A stretch of 34,094 nt of DNA, from assembly GCA_903908605.1 (NCBI GenBank), contig CAIVSQ010000362.1, forward strand, positions 1 through 34,094, written 5' to 3'. Below the pieces are notes generated by a model. The model saw only the letters and a list, made by a program, of their open reading frames with translations. It searched no databases and was not told the origin of the DNA. Origin of the DNA: an uncultured Anaerolineae bacterium (GTDB lineage: Bacteria > Chloroflexota > Anaerolineae > Anaerolineales > Villigracilaceae). A program made the position numbers and the translations under genes. Within the stretch, counting starts at the first letter, position 1. Each line of letters begins with the position of its first letter. Below are positions 23,161 to 30,820 of this stretch, one piece after another.

Positions 23161-25689
23161 ATGGCCAGTTATATCTTGAGTTTTTCCGATCAAAATGCCA
23201 CACTCGAAACAGTGGGCGGCAAGGGAATGTCACTCTCCAAACTGAGCCGGGCCGGGCTGCCGGTGCCAGGCGGGTTTCATGTTTGCACAGATGCTTATAG
23301 ATGTTTTGTCGATCAAAATGGAATCCAATCGCAAATTATGGAAGCGCTAAAGAATGTTGATGCCAGCGACCCTCTGGCCCTTGAACCGGTATCACGCGCC
23401 ATCGCCGGGTTCTTTGGCGCAGGGCAGATACCGGCTGAGATCGCGGAGGAGATAAGGGCGGCCTATGCCATGCTGAACGGCGTGCCCGTGGCGGTACGTT
23501 CATCGGCGACGGCGGAAGACCTGCCGGAAGCCTCGTTCGCCGGCCAGCAGGATACGTTTTTAAACGTTGATGGCCCTGAAGCGGTCCTGGATGCCGTCAA
23601 AAAGTGTTGGGCATCGCTTTGGACGGCGCGAGCAATCGCCTATCGCAGCCGGCAGGGGATTGGGATAGGCGCGGTGGCCCAGGCGGTTGTGGTGCAGAAG
23701 ATGGTATTTGCAGAAGCGGCGGGAGTGATGTTTACAGCCAACCCGGTCACGGGCAAACGCGATGAGATCCTGGTTACGGCTGCATGGGGGCTGGGGGAAG
23801 CGCTTGTAGCGGGTGCGGTGACACCAGATACGTTGACGCTGGCAAAGAAAACGGGAAAAATAATCAGGCGAGAGATCGCCCAAAAAATGGTGATGACCAT
23901 CCGGATGGAGAGCGGCACGCGTGAAGCAGCTGTGCCAGATGCCAAAAAGGCAAAAGCCGTTTTATCAAACTTGCAGGCCGCCGAACTGGCCAGGCTGGGG
24001 CTGGAGATCGAAAAGCTGTACGGGATACCGATGGACATCGAGTGGACGCTGTTGGACAACCGGTTTGCCATTGTGCAGGCGCGCCCGATCACGGCACTGC
24101 CCGAGGTGTTGGATTGGCCGCTGCCCCACCCAAAAGCGATGCTGGCGCGCGGCAGCTTTGCGGAGTTTGTGCCGGAGCCGGTTTCAACACTGTTCGCCAC
24201 CTTGGCCATCCCAATCGCGCGCAAGACAACTGCCAGGTTGATGAATATGATTGGGCAGAACGATGAGATCAGTTACCTGATGGAAGTGCTCAACGATTAT
24301 GTTTATATTGGGTTCGTTTTTTCACCCAGGATGATCTGGTCGATGATGAAGGCTTCGGTAAAGATGATTGGACCGATCATTAAAAACACCGGGCAGCGAG
24401 CGATAGAGGCGCGGGCAACACTCGTGGCAGTGGCAGCCAAGTGGCAGGTGCGTGACTTGATGGAACTGAGTGCAGCGGATATGCTGAGTGGGGTGGAGGA
24501 GATTTTCACCGAAACAGCCCAGTACTACAACATGGCTCAATCTGGCACCATCCCGGTGGCGATGGGGAGCGAGATGAGCTTTGGCGCATTTTACAACCTG
24601 CTAGTACGACGCAAACAAGACCCGCTGGCTGAGGCGTTTTTGTTTGGAACAGAAAACCACGCCATGCGCATGGAAAAAGAACTGCATAACCTGGCAATCT
24701 GGCTGGGGTCACAGCCGGGGCTGGCTGAGCATGTGAAAGACAGCCCGGCCGCCGACTTAGCACGGGAAATTATTGCTGGTCAGCCGTGGGAAGAGTTTTC
24801 AGCACGGTTTAGAGCGATCCTGGATGAATACGGTCACGCGATTTACGACCTGGACTTTGCCAAGCCCACCCCGGCAGAAGAGCCGACACCGATGATCGAA
24901 AGTATAAAGGTGTACCTGGCCGGGAAGAACGATCCCCACGAACGTCAGCGGGCGGCTTTGGAAATGGGTGAAAAGGCGAGCGAACGAATTTGCAAACGGC
25001 TAGACCCGCTGCGGCGCAAATATTTCTTGAAGCTGCTCAAGTGGGCGCAGGAAACTGCCCCCATGCGCGAAAACAGCATCGCGGACCTGGGATTGGGGCA
25101 TCCACAAATACGGCGGATGCTGGGCGAGCTGGGACGCAGATTCACAGCGGGCGGGGCGATTACGCGCGCGGAGGATGTCTACTGGTTGGAAGCAGGGGAA
25201 GCTGCTGAATTGGCGGTGCGGATTGATCAAGGCCGGGCGATGGAGAATTTCAGCGGGCGGGTGGAAGAACGCAAAACCAAATGGCAGACGATGCGACGCA
25301 TCATCCCACCCAACACCCTGCCGAGGGTACGCTGGTTAGCCTGGTTCTTTGCAGACAATGAGCAAAGCGGCAAGCAGATCAAGGGCTTTGGGGCGAGCGC
25401 GGGGATCGTGAAAGGAAGAGCCTGTGTGATGTTGGGGCCGGAAGATTTCGGACGATTAGAGGCGGGCGATATCCTGGTGACCGGCATCACTACGCCAGCC
25501 TGGACGCCGCTGTTTGCGCGGGCGGCAGGCATTGTGACCGATATCGGCGGACCACTGAGCCATAGTTCGATCGTGGCGCGGGAATACGGCATCCCGGCGG
25601 TGCTGGCGACCGGGGTTGCCACGCGGCGTATTAAGAATGGGCAAATGGTGACGGTGGATGGAACGAAGGGGACGGTAACAATCGAATGA
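23161..25689 (+). CDS. PEP-synthase-like dikinase with rifampin phosphotransferase architecture
   Basis: The 842-residue protein has an N-terminal ATP-grasp (PPDK_N) domain (about 1-310). It contains V-G-G-K-G-M-S-L, R-S-S-A-T-A-E-D-L-P-E-A-S-F-A-G-Q, M-F-T-A-N-P-V-T-G and V-Q-A-R-P-I-T. A long helical middle region (about 320-740) follows. The swivelling phosphohistidine domain is last: G-G-P-L-S-H-S-S-I-V-A-R-E-Y-G-I-P-A-V, with His801 as probable phosphate carrier. The C-terminal PEP/pyruvate TIM-barrel of true PEP synthase is missing, so this is the ATP-grasp, middle, His order of rifampin phosphotransferase and related small-molecule dikinases. ATG 23161 is preferred over ATG 23149 because GGAGG (23151-23155) sits correctly before it. 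The acceptor is unknown. Confidence 0.85.
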   Translation: MASYILSFSDQNATLETVGGKGMSLSKLSRAGLPVPGGFHVCTDAYRCFVDQNGIQSQIMEALKNVDASDPLALEPVSRAIAGFFGAGQIPAEIAEEIRAAYAMLNGVPVAVRSSATAEDLPEASFAGQQDTFLNVDGPEAVLDAVKKCWASLWTARAIAYRSRQGIGIGAVAQAVVVQKMVFAEAAGVMFTANPVTGKRDEILVTAAWGLGEALVAGAVTPDTLTLAKKTGKIIRREIAQKMVMTIRMESGTREAAVPDAKKAKAVLSNLQAAELARLGLEIEKLYGIPMDIEWTLLDNRFAIVQARPITALPEVLDWPLPHPKAMLARGSFAEFVPEPVSTLFATLAIPIARKTTARLMNMIGQNDEISYLMEVLNDYVYIGFVFSPRMIWSMMKASVKMIGPIIKNTGQRAIEARATLVAVAAKWQVRDLMELSAADMLSGVEEIFTETAQYYNMAQSGTIPVAMGSEMSFGAFYNLLVRRKQDPLAEAFLFGTENHAMRMEKELHNLAIWLGSQPGLAEHVKDSPAADLAREIIAGQPWEEFSARFRAILDEYGHAIYDLDFAKPTPAEEPTPMIESIKVYLAGKNDPHERQRAALEMGEKASERICKRLDPLRRKYFLKLLKWAQETAPMRENSIADLGLGHPQIRRMLGELGRRFTAGGAITRAEDVYWLEAGEAAELAVRIDQGRAMENFSGRVEERKTKWQTMRRIIPPNTLPRVRWLAWFFADNEQSGKQIKGFGASAGIVKGRACVMLGPEDFGRLEAGDILVTGITTPAWTPLFARAAGIVTDIGGPLSHSSIVAREYGIPAVLATGVATRRIKNGQMVTVDGTKGTVTIE

Positions 25690-25691
25690 GT

Positions 25692-25725
25692 CAGCGGGCG
25701 GAAAAGATCCGCCCGCTGTTTTTTT
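25692..25725 (+). terminator. Rho-independent terminator after the dikinase gene
   Basis: A perfect 11-bp stem (CAGCGGGCGGA at 25692-25702 with its complement at 25708-25718) and a 5-base loop are followed by seven T's, directly after the dikinase stop. Confidence 0.92.
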
Positions 25726-25731
25726 ACCGGA

Positions 25732-26808
25732 TTAAAAGACGGGGGTATCGAGGGAGTTGGGGCCAACGGCGGGGAATTCGAGCATAAAGCGGGTGCCCTG
25801 GCCGGGCTGGCTGGCAGCGGTGATATCGCCACCATGGGCGCGGACCAACTGGCGGGCGATGGCCAGGCCCAGGCCGCTGCCCGAGCCGGCGCGGGTGCGA
25901 GAGCGATCCCCTTTCCAGAAACGGTCAAAGATGAAGGGCAGGTCGGCAGGGTCAATCCCGGAGCCTGTATCGGTGACTGTGACCTGGATGATGCCTTCCG
26001 AAGAAACAGCCTGCAGGCGAATGGACCCGGCGGACGGGGTGTGACGCAGGGCATTGGCGACAAGGTTCGAGAGGACCTGGTCGAGGCGGTCATAATCGGC
26101 CAGGATGGTCAGTTCGGGTGGACAATCAGAGGCAAGAGTGACCCCCTGCTCGGCGGCGCGGGGAGAGAAACTGGCGGTCACATCCTCGAGCAAGTCTGAG
26201 AGGGGGAAACGGGTGGGGTGCAGGGGCAGTTGACCGCTTTCAGCCAGGGAGAGGGTTTGAAGATCGGCAACCAGGCGGGCAAGCAGGCGGGTTTCATCGA
26301 GCATGGAGGAGAGGTTATCGGGGGTGGGTTCGTAGATACCATCCAGCATCCCTTCAAGATTGCCCTGGATGATGTGGAGGGGGTTGCGAAGTTCATGGGC
26401 GATATCGGTGGTAAGGTTGCGGCGCTGCTGATCGGCGCGGGCAAGCTCGGAGGTCATGTGATTGAAACGACGGGCCATCTCACGGATGGGGCGCGGACCA
26501 TGCTCGCTGAGGCGCACGCTGAGATCACCGCGGCTGATGGCATCGGTGGCCGACATGATATCGACAAAGGGACGGGCATAACGGCGGAAGCCAAAGCGAC
26601 CCATAATACTGGCTGCCATGAGAAAGAAGATGGGGATCAGGCAGACGAGGGGATTAAAATGCCAGCTTTGGGGGCGCTGAAAATCGGTGGGCGGGGTGCC
26701 CGTAACCAACCAGAAGACCAGGCCAATGCCGAGCAGGAAAAAAACGGTCAACCCGCCAAAGAGCAGGAGAAAACCCCAAAAGACAAAACGACGGCCGGGA
26801 TGCTTCAT
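25732..26808 (-). CDS. Sensor histidine kinase with short extracytoplasmic loop
   Basis: The 358-residue kinase has two transmembrane helices (about 10-36 and 54-70) separated by a loop of only about 18 residues, which suggests sensing within the membrane or through a partner protein. A HAMP domain follows (about 75-128), then a HisKA domain with D-I-A-H-E-L-R-N-P-L (phospho-acceptor His138). The HATPase domain has the N box N-L-V-A-N-A-L-R-H, G1 box D-T-G-S-G-I and G2 box G-S-G-L-G-L-A-I. The ATG overlaps the response-regulator stop by four bases, so the two are translationally coupled. The kinase is last in a minus-strand series that begins with a His-rich membrane protein. Confidence 0.93.
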   Translation of the reverse strand: MKHPGRRFVFWGFLLLFGGLTVFFLLGIGLVFWLVTGTPPTDFQRPQSWHFNPLVCLIPIFFLMAASIMGRFGFRRYARPFVDIMSATDAISRGDLSVRLSEHGPRPIREMARRFNHMTSELARADQQRRNLTTDIAHELRNPLHIIQGNLEGMLDGIYEPTPDNLSSMLDETRLLARLVADLQTLSLAESGQLPLHPTRFPLSDLLEDVTASFSPRAAEQGVTLASDCPPELTILADYDRLDQVLSNLVANALRHTPSAGSIRLQAVSSEGIIQVTVTDTGSGIDPADLPFIFDRFWKGDRSRTRAGSGSGLGLAIARQLVRAHGGDITAASQPGQGTRFMLEFPAVGPNSLDTPVF

Positions 26809-27488
26809 GGGCGGTCCAGTTCCACCAGGCGATAGCCTATGCCATAGACGGTTTCGATGGCGAGGCGGGCATTTTCCAGCTTGCGACGCAGGTTTTTGAT
26901 GTGCGAATCGATGCTACGGTCGAGGCCGACCGGGCTGGCGCCGTAGGTCTCATCCATCAACATTTCGCGGGTGAGAGTCTGGCCAGGGCGGCGCGCCAGG
27001 ATGACGAGCAGCTTGAACTCATTGGGGGTCAGGTGAACAGGTGTGTCGCCATGGCGAACGGTGTAAGCGGCTTCATCGATCTCGAGAGCGCCAATGATGT
27101 GGCGAGCGGGGGCGGAAACCTGCCCCTGGGCACGCCGCAACATGGCCCGCACACGGGCCACCAGGGCACGCGGAGAGAAGGGCTTGGTGATGTAATCATC
27201 AGCACCCAACTCGAGGCCAACCACCTGGTCACTTTCTTCGGTAAGAGCGGTGAGCATAATAATGGGGACGTCACTCTCGCGGCGCAGCACACGGCAAACT
27301 TCGCGACCATCCATGCCAGGTAACATGAGGTCGAGGATGATCAGGGCCGGGCGCTCACGGCGGGCCATCAGCAGGGCGGAGGGACCATCGGCGCAAACCA
27401 TGACGCGGAAGCCATTTTTCTCGAGATAATCGCGTGCCAGGCGGGAAACCTTGGGTTCGTCATCGACGACGAGGATTAGTTCTTGCAT
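26805..27488 (-). CDS. OmpR/PhoB-family response regulator
   Basis: The 227-residue regulator has a receiver domain (1-120) with the acidic pair D9/D10-E11, phospho-acceptor Asp53 in I-L-D-L-M-L-P-G-M-D-G, and Lys102 in Y-I-T-K-P-F. A winged-helix DNA-binding domain (about 130-225) contains L-T-P-N-E-F-K-L-L, D-R-S-I-D-S-H-I-K-N-L-R-R-K-L and T-V-Y-G-I-G-Y-R-L. ATG 27488 is chosen because the receiver domain begins at residue 4; the frame is open far upstream, but that part lies opposite the terminator and inside the neighbouring gene. No clear Shine-Dalgarno is present before this ATG. It partners the histidine kinase encoded directly downstream. Confidence 0.93.
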   Translation of the reverse strand: MQELILVVDDEPKVSRLARDYLEKNGFRVMVCADGPSALLMARRERPALIILDLMLPGMDGREVCRVLRRESDVPIIMLTALTEESDQVVGLELGADDYITKPFSPRALVARVRAMLRRAQGQVSAPARHIIGALEIDEAAYTVRHGDTPVHLTPNEFKLLVILARRPGQTLTREMLMDETYGASPVGLDRSIDSHIKNLRRKLENARLAIETVYGIGYRLVELDRP

Positions 27489-27504
27489 ATAGAAAGTGTA
27501 TCCT

Positions 27505-27539
27505 AAAAAAGGAAAAAGGGGCGGGTTGGACCCGCCCCT
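27505..27539 (-). terminator. Terminator between the His-rich protein and the two-component system
   Basis: On the minus strand a perfect 10-bp stem (AGGGGCGGGT with ACCCGCCCCT, 3-base loop, 27517-27539) is followed by TTTTTCCTTTTTT. It lies 11 bases after the stop of the small membrane-protein gene and upstream of the response regulator, so it should end or attenuate transcription between them. Confidence 0.8.
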
Positions 27540-27550
27540 GTGGAAAAGAT

Positions 27551-28015
27551 TTACTTGTTTTCGGGCTGTGGATTCTCGGGCTGGGCCGGGGCTTGCGGAG
27601 CAGGCTGCTGCGCCCAGGGCGGCATGTGACCATGCTGCCAACCGTGGTGCATCATGCGGCGGAAGAAGATCATGCGCATGGCGCCAAAGAACAAAAAGCC
27701 GAAGAACAAGAAGGCGAGAATTCCGCCAAAGGGATTGAAGCCGAAGTGATGCCCATAAGCCATGGGGTAGCCACCGAACATCATGGGGCCGGGGTACGGG
27801 CGCAGCAGCGCTGCACCCCAACGGGGGTAAGCGCCGAAAGCGTAGGGAACAGGGAGTGCACCGGCATTCTTCTGCCAGGTTTGCATTTGCTCGGCGATGG
27901 CGGGGCTATCGGTGACGCCGCGGGCATAGCCCATGCGGAAGGCACCACCGCCGACAATAGCGAGCAGGGCCAGGACGACCAGTACACGTAAAACGATAAA
28001 GATTGGTTTTTTCAT
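27551..28015 (-). CDS. Small His/Pro-rich two-helix membrane protein
   Basis: The 154-residue protein has an N-terminal transmembrane helix (about 5-28), an extracytoplasmic segment rich in Tyr, Gly and Pro (Y-P-R-W-G, P-Y-P-G-P-M-M-F-G-G-Y), and a second helix (about 97-118). The tail has R-M-M-H-H-G-W-Q-H-G-H-M-P-P-W and then repeated P-Q-A-P-A-Q-P-E-N. I do not recognise a family. The cluster of His and Met in the tail could bind a metal such as copper, which would fit a sensing or buffering role near the two-component genes; this is inference. GGAG lies 5-6 bases before ATG. A REP-like palindrome at 27798-27818 is read in frame. Confidence 0.7.
   Translation of the reverse strand: MKKPIFIVLRVLVVLALLAIVGGGAFRMGYARGVTDSPAIAEQMQTWQKNAGALPVPYAFGAYPRWGAALLRPYPGPMMFGGYPMAYGHHFGFNPFGGILAFLFFGFLFFGAMRMIFFRRMMHHGWQHGHMPPWAQQPAPQAPAQPENPQPENK
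27798..27818. repeat. REP-like palindrome inside a coding sequence
   Basis: It reads GGGCGCAGC, AGC, GCTGCACCC. It equals the reverse complement of the element at 31691-31711 except for the three central bases. It contributes the residues around W-G-A-A-L-L-R-P of the His-rich membrane protein. Confidence 0.6.
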
Positions 28016-28053
28016 TTTTTCTCCAAGAGTGAATGTTTGGGTTTGATGTTGTT

Positions 28054-28059
28054 AATATA
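28054..28059 (-). promoter_or_regulatory. Extended -10 of the His-rich protein gene
   Basis: On the minus strand TGC is followed by TATATT (5 of 6). No clear -35 is seen, as allowed for extended -10 promoters. The start would be near 28047, about 30 bases before the ATG. Confidence 0.45.
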
Positions 28060-28184
28060 GCAACCAATTGTGGAGGAAATATGGTGATGGACGGCGGGAA
28101 ATGTGGAGGAAAGCGATGGATCTTCCATCGAGAGGATGAGGTGAAATCCGCCCGGCGGCGGAGGCGGGGAAATGGCTACGAGCC

Positions 28185-28190
28185 TATACT
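28185..28190 (+). promoter_or_regulatory. Possible -10 box before the small membrane ORF
   Basis: TATACT (5 of 6) lies 34 bases before the ATG at 28224; a -35 box is not evident. It is divergent from the promoter of the His-rich protein gene. Confidence 0.3.
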
Positions 28191-28223
28191 GAGAGGCATG
28201 GAAATAAACCAAGGAGCCTGACC

Positions 28224-28328
28224 ATGATGCTTTTCTTATTTTTCTTGATTGTGATCTTTGTTGCAGCGAGCCTGGCGCCGATGCTGGCAGCGGACACCGA
28301 AGCCGAGGTACAGATTCAACTGCCGTGA
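28224..28328 (+). CDS. Small membrane peptide, 34 residues
   Basis: A perfect AAGGAG at 28211-28216 lies 7 bases before ATG. The product starts M-M-L-F-L-F-F-L-I-V-I-F-V-A-A-S-L-A-P-M and ends D-T-E-A-E-V-Q-I-Q-L-P. It is one hydrophobic helix with a short acidic tail, either a single-pass membrane peptide or the signal-peptide part of a cut-off gene. It stands just before the sensor-kinase pseudogene and may have belonged to the same unit. No family recognised. Confidence 0.5.
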   Translation: MMLFLFFLIVIFVAASLAPMLAADTEAEVQIQLP

Positions 28329-28367
28329 ACTATTAAAAATCTGATACTATTTTATAAAGGAACAGAT

Positions 28368-28922
28368 ATGAAAAATTTCTTTTCTCGAATCCAATGGAAA
28401 CTGACACTCTCGTACGCAATCGTAACAGCGGGAACGGTCATTTTCCTGGCGTTTATTTTGGCAGGGGCGGCGGCGATGGCGGAAAACGCCCCAACGGGGC
28501 AGCAACCGGACCTGGGACAGCCTGTACTGGTCGAAGACCGGGTTTCAGGACAATATCCCCTTCCTGGCCAAAGGGGAAAAGGGGCGCTGCAAAGCTGGTT
28601 GGAAAAGGTGCGGAAGAATGGGTTTGATTCACGCGACTTTCAATCGTACACGGGCCAACACGCTGATCGGGGATCTGCCAATTTACGTGCTGGACCCAAA
28701 TCTCAAGATTTTGGCGATGGTACCCGCCGCGCCCAACCAGGTTGGGAAGGTTTTCTCACGTAATGTAAGCGGGGTAAGCCTGGAAAGCATCCTGGCAGCA
28801 GCGCAGGTGGGTGACAAAAATTATTAAGCACAAAGCATTCGCTATGCCGACGGCACGTATGTGGCCGCCATGCCGCTGCGAGCCAATGAGGATGCAGCAG
28901 TGATCGCGATCGTGGTGTACCA
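28368..28922 (+). pseudogene. Decayed sensor histidine kinase, N-terminal sensor part
   Basis: An intact-looking start (ATG 28368 after AAAGGA) encodes R-I-Q-W-K-L-T-L-S-Y-A-I-V-T-A, a typical first helix of a sensor kinase. The homologous reading then changes frame several times. In the second frame Q-D-N-I-P-F-L-A-K is read near 28545-28575. The first frame resumes for L-Q-S-W-L-E-K-V-R-K-N-G-F-D-S-R-D-F-Q-S-Y to about 28655. The second frame then gives I-Y-V-L-D-P-N-L-K-I-L-A and L-A-A-A-Q-V-G-D-K-N-Y up to a TAA at 28825-28827. After the stop the same frame continues A-Q-S-I-R-Y-A-D-G-T-Y-V-A-A-M-P-L-R. Everything downstream (helix 2, HAMP, kinase) is gone, and a REP-like palindrome lies at the break. 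It is clearly non-functional. Confidence 0.85.
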
Positions 28923-28945
28923 GCGGGTGCAGCATCGCTGCGCTG
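28923..28945. repeat. REP-like palindrome at the pseudogene break
   Basis: It reads GGGTGCAGC, ATC, GCTGCGC. The 21 bases from 28923 to 28943 are identical to 31689-31709. It separates the kinase pseudogene from the promoter of the ABC-2 operon. Confidence 0.7.
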
Positions 28946-28955
28946 ACTTTCGGAG

Positions 28956-28961
28956 TATAAT
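28956..28961 (+). promoter_or_regulatory. -10 box of the ABC-2 operon
   Basis: A consensus TATAAT lies 60 bases before the ATG at 29022, with a T-rich stretch behind it. The place of the -35 box is taken by the REP-like palindrome and shows no good match. Confidence 0.5.
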
Positions 28962-29021
28962 TTTTTTAATCCAAGTATGGTTACAACAGGTAGTTAATTG
29001 CCCCTAAGCGAGGAATCGATT

Positions 29022-30014
29022 ATGACAGATGCTATCACCATCCGCGAACTTGCCAAGCATTACCGGGTGCCTGAACGTGAAGCCGGGCTAAAGGCGGCGA
29101 TCGGGAGTTTGTTCAGACGCAAATACCGGGCTGTTAAGGCAGTGGACGGGATTTCCTTTAATATTGAAGCCGGCGAGGTGGTGGGGTTCCTGGGTCCAAA
29201 TGGAGCGGGGAAGACGACCACGCTGAAGATGCTGAGCGGTCTGCTGCACGCCAGCTCGGGCGAGGTCAATGTGCTGGGCTACAAACCCGCAGAGAGGTCG
29301 TATGACTTTCTCAAGCAGGTCACATTGGTGATGGGGAACCGCAACCAGCTTTCGTGGGATCTGCCGGCACTGGATTCGTTTGATTTACAGCGGGCCATCT
29401 ACGGGGTGCCGCTGGAACAATTCAAGAAGACACGCGATGACTTTATTGAGCTGCTGGACTTGCAAAGCCTGGTGACCAAACCAATCCGCAACCTGTCACT
29501 GGGGGAGCGGATGAAGATGGAGATTGTGGGCGCATTGCTGCACCGACCAAAGGTGCTGTTCCTGGATGAGCCGACGATTGGGCTGGACGTGACCATGCAG
29601 CGGCGCATTCGCAGCTTTGTTGCCGAGTACAACCAGAGATATGGGGCGACGGTGCTGTTGACGAGCCATTATATGGCGGATGTTGAAGCGCTGTGCAAGC
29701 GGGTGGTGGTGATTCACCACGGGCGGCTGTTGTTTGACGGCGACCTGGCGGGACTGGTGGAGAGGTTCTCGGCTTACAAGACGGTGGGGGTGACGGTCCA
29801 GGATGGGGATGCTGATCTTTCGCGGTTTGGCGAGGTGGTTGCGCGGGACGGCCTGCGCATTACGCTGCGCGTGCCAAAAGCGGAGGCCTCGCGGGTAACT
29901 TCACGGCTGCTTTCAGAGATGCAGGTGGATGACCTGACGGTGGAGGATCCGCCGATTGACGATGTGATCGACCATGTCTTCAGCATGGAGAGCAGCGAAG
30001 GCGCGGCGGCATGA
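29022..30014 (+). CDS. ABC-2 type exporter, ATP-binding protein
   Basis: The 330-residue ATPase has Walker A G-P-N-G-A-G-K-T-T (about residue 55), signature L-S-L-G-E-R-M-K-M-E, Walker B V-L-F-L-D-E-P-T-I-G-L-D, and an H-loop T-S-H-Y-M. The N-terminal I-R-E-L-A-K-H-Y-R-V-P, with an insert before the first strand (L-F-R-R-K-Y-R-A-V-K-A-V), and a C-terminal extension of about 90 residues are typical of the ATPases that pair with DUF990-type permeases. ATG 29022 is chosen because AGGA at 29011-29014 is 7 bases upstream. The stop overlaps the first permease start by four bases. The export substrate is unknown. Confidence 0.92.
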   Translation: MTDAITIRELAKHYRVPEREAGLKAAIGSLFRRKYRAVKAVDGISFNIEAGEVVGFLGPNGAGKTTTLKMLSGLLHASSGEVNVLGYKPAERSYDFLKQVTLVMGNRNQLSWDLPALDSFDLQRAIYGVPLEQFKKTRDDFIELLDLQSLVTKPIRNLSLGERMKMEIVGALLHRPKVLFLDEPTIGLDVTMQRRIRSFVAEYNQRYGATVLLTSHYMADVEALCKRVVVIHHGRLLFDGDLAGLVERFSAYKTVGVTVQDGDADLSRFGEVVARDGLRITLRVPKAEASRVTSRLLSEMQVDDLTVEDPPIDDVIDHVFSMESSEGAAA

Positions 30015-30814
30015 AGAAATATTTTGATTTTTACGTTTCAATGGTGAAGATCGCGATCATTGAGCAGTTTCAATACAGTGTGGCGACGGCTTTTTATATG
30101 ATCGGGATGCTGGTGGAGCCGATTATTTACCTGGTGGTGTGGTCGACGATTGCCCGACAGATGGGCGGAAGCGTAGGCGGCTATACAGCGGGTGCTTTCG
30201 CGACGTATTACATCGTGTGGACACTGGTGCGCAACATGAACATCGTGTTTACACCATACGGCTGGGAAGGGCGGATTAAGTACGGGCAGCTCTCGATGAT
30301 GTTGATGAAGCCGATCCACCCGATTCACAATGATGTGGCCTACCTGGGCGGGATGAAGGTGGTGATGATCGCGATGTGGGTGCCGATTGCGGTGCTGCTG
30401 TCGCTGTTCTTCAAGCCGACGCTAGAGGTGACCTGGCTCAAGGTGGTGGTGTTTTTCTTCGCCATCTGGGGCGCATACCTGATCCGCACGATGCTGCTTT
30501 CGATCCTGGGGTTGATCACGTTCTGGACGACGCGGGTAAGCGCGGTTTTTGAGCTGTATTTTGGGCTGGAGCTGATCCTTTCGGGGCGGTTGGTGCCAAT
30601 GTCACTGATGCCGGTGTGGGTGCAGAATGTATCGGTGTACCTGCCGTTTAAATGGACTTTTTTCTTCCCGATCCAGGCGCTGGCGGGGAATATGAGCACG
30701 GCCGAGCTGCTGGGTGGGCTGGGTATGCAGGTGGTGTGGATTTTGATTGGGCTGGTTGGGCTAAACCTTTTTTGGAAGATTGCCGTCCGCGAATACTCGG
30801 CCGTGGGTGGGTGA
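30011..30814 (+). CDS. ABC-2 type permease, DUF990 family (first)
   Basis: A 267-residue integral membrane protein with about six helices. It begins with a short amphipathic segment and R/K-poor first helix (Y-S-V-A-T-A-F-Y-M-I-G-M-L-V-E-P-I-I-Y-L). W-E-G-R-I-K-Y-G-Q-L-S-M-M-L-M-K-P-I-H-P is the cytoplasmic coupling segment (G-x-L-x-x-x-L-x-x-P-x in the family), and the protein ends with W-K-I-A-V-R-E-Y-S-A-V-G-G. This is the pattern of ABC2_membrane_6 (PF06182). It overlaps the ATPase gene by four bases and forms, with the next gene, a two-permease exporter. Confidence 0.88.
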   Translation: MKKYFDFYVSMVKIAIIEQFQYSVATAFYMIGMLVEPIIYLVVWSTIARQMGGSVGGYTAGAFATYYIVWTLVRNMNIVFTPYGWEGRIKYGQLSMMLMKPIHPIHNDVAYLGGMKVVMIAMWVPIAVLLSLFFKPTLEVTWLKVVVFFFAIWGAYLIRTMLLSILGLITFWTTRVSAVFELYFGLELILSGRLVPMSLMPVWVQNVSVYLPFKWTFFFPIQALAGNMSTAELLGGLGMQVVWILIGLVGLNLFWKIAVREYSAVGG

Positions 30815-30820
30815 GGAAGT

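Noticed and set aside
27489-27821. 111-codon N-terminal extension of the response regulator
   Set aside because: It runs through the terminator hairpin and the neighbouring gene; receiver domains begin at the chosen start.
27434-27991. Plus-strand open frame over the His-rich membrane-protein gene
   Set aside because: No start signal, it crosses the terminator, and the minus-strand product has proper helices and a ribosome binding site.
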